Part shown: piece by piece, positions 13,085 through 13,507 of the stretch
Position numbering within the stretch: the stretch's first letter is position 1
Layout: the number at the start of each line of letters is the position of its first letter
Assembly: GCA_934630995.1 (NCBI GenBank)
Contig: CAKTXU010000011.1
Location: 1-13,507 of the forward strand
Reading direction: 5' to 3'
Length of the DNA stretch: 13,507 nucleotides
DNA from: an uncultured Eubacteriales bacterium
Lineage (GTDB): Bacteria > Bacillota > Clostridia > Oscillospirales > Acutalibacteraceae
Notes under the pieces: generated by a model
The model's database searches: none
What the model saw: only the letters and a program-made list of their open reading frames with translations
Told to the model about the DNA's origin: nothing
Translations under genes and position numbers: made by a program

Positions 13085-13507
13085 TCAGGACTTACCGCCG
13101 CCCGCAATCGAGCCGTTCTCAAAAAGCGTGCCGCGGATAAACGCTCCGCTCTCCGCAGAAGCGGAGATACCGTTTTTCAGGGTGCAGCCGACGGCGATTA
13201 CCCGATCGAGCACAACGGCGCTGTCCTCCCCGTCAACCCATACTGCGCAGTCGGCATCCGCACCGCTGTTTTCCAACCATACGCCCCTGAACACATTCCC
13301 GCTGTTCTCCCCGATAATCTCCACCCCACGGAAGCTGAACGCCTCGATACGCAGCTCCTCGAACGCGGTGTTATCACAAGACGGGCCATCCCCGCCGATC
13401 CGGACAGCGGTGCCGACATGGGTGAAGCCGAGGTTAGCCACCCGGCTGCCGGCCACCGCGGGGATTTTCGCTCCCATCTGTAGGGCAATCCGTTCACCCT
13501 CCCCCTC
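13085..13507 (-). CDS. Partial beta-helix protein, paralog of the adjacent one
   Basis: The last 140 residues of a gene entering from the right edge; the frame is open to base 13507 with no start inside the window. It aligns along its length with residues about 105-243 of the neighbouring beta-helix protein: EGERIAL versus EGERVAV, then IEAFSFRGVEIIGENSGNVFRGVWLENSG versus a matching stretch with EFSYRGI and GNVYTNIYISSN, then DADCAV versus HVDCII. It ends at GGGKS where the neighbour continues for about 180 residues, so it lacks the C-terminal extension and tail-like tag. Right-handed beta-helix fold; enzymatic role unknown. No terminator is visible in the 38 bases to the next promoter. Confidence 0.75.
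   Translation of the reverse strand, partial: EGEGERIALQMGAKIPAVAGSRVANLGFTHVGTAVRIGGDGPSCDNTAFEELRIEAFSFRGVEIIGENSGNVFRGVWLENSGADADCAVWVDGEDSAVVLDRVIAVGCTLKNGISASAESGAFIRGTLFENGSIAGGGKS

Noticed and set aside
11690..13507. Prophage remnant suggested by the tail-like tag
   Set aside because: No integrase, portal, capsid or lysis gene and no attachment site is visible; the neighbours are carbohydrate genes.

Overview
The window looks like a stretch of a G+C-rich Gram-positive chromosome, most likely an anaerobic Clostridia-type gut bacterium (Oscillospirales/Lachnospirales-like). This rests on strong AGGAGG-type ribosome binding sites, near-consensus sigma-A promoters, an NPQTG cell-wall sorting signal and the protein families present. 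Taxonomy is inference; no rRNA, tRNA, mobile element or CRISPR array is visible. The content is a carbohydrate-handling island: eleven protein genes (two cut by the window edges), ten on the minus strand and one AraC regulator on the plus strand.

Layout from left to right. (1) 1-3202, minus: an apparent operon read right to left as Gfo/Idh/MocA oxidoreductase, EamA/DMT transporter, then a protein with an amidotransferase-like front and a deacetylase-like back, truncated at base 1. (2) 3203-3388: a divergent control region with a clean promoter (TTGACT, 17 bp, TATAAT) for the plus-strand AraC regulator (3389-4261), which probably controls the oxidoreductase operon. (3) 4286-4344: a long bidirectional terminator between AraC and the convergent GH28 gene (4525-5772), which has its own promoter. 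(4) 6134-8080: a GH42 beta-galactosidase just downstream of a perfect 12-bp terminator hairpin. (5) 8150-10684: two adjacent surface proteins built from related beta-sandwich domains, one sortase-anchored and one held by a transmembrane helix, behind a promoter (TTGACT, 17 bp, TATTCT) whose AT-rich leader carries a palindrome and direct repeats. (6) 10866-12955: a beta-helix (pectate-lyase-3-like) protein and a winged-helix regulator that overlap by ATGA, behind a full-consensus promoter (TTGACA, 18 bp, TATAAT). (7) 13085-13507: the tail of a second beta-helix protein that is a paralog of the one in (6).

How the genes may work together (inference): GH28, GH42 and the beta-helix proteins whose N-termini are visible lack signal peptides, so they would act in the cytoplasm on imported pectin- or galactan-type oligosaccharides. 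The oxidoreductase may process unusual sugars. The two surface proteins may capture glycan outside the cell. The AraC protein and the ArsR-type regulator give two separate control points. No ABC or PTS sugar importer and no sortase gene lies in the window, so both must be elsewhere. The least familiar part is the 8150-13507 block: repeated beta-sandwich surface proteins, a translationally coupled regulator with a large C-terminal domain, and tandem beta-helix paralogs.
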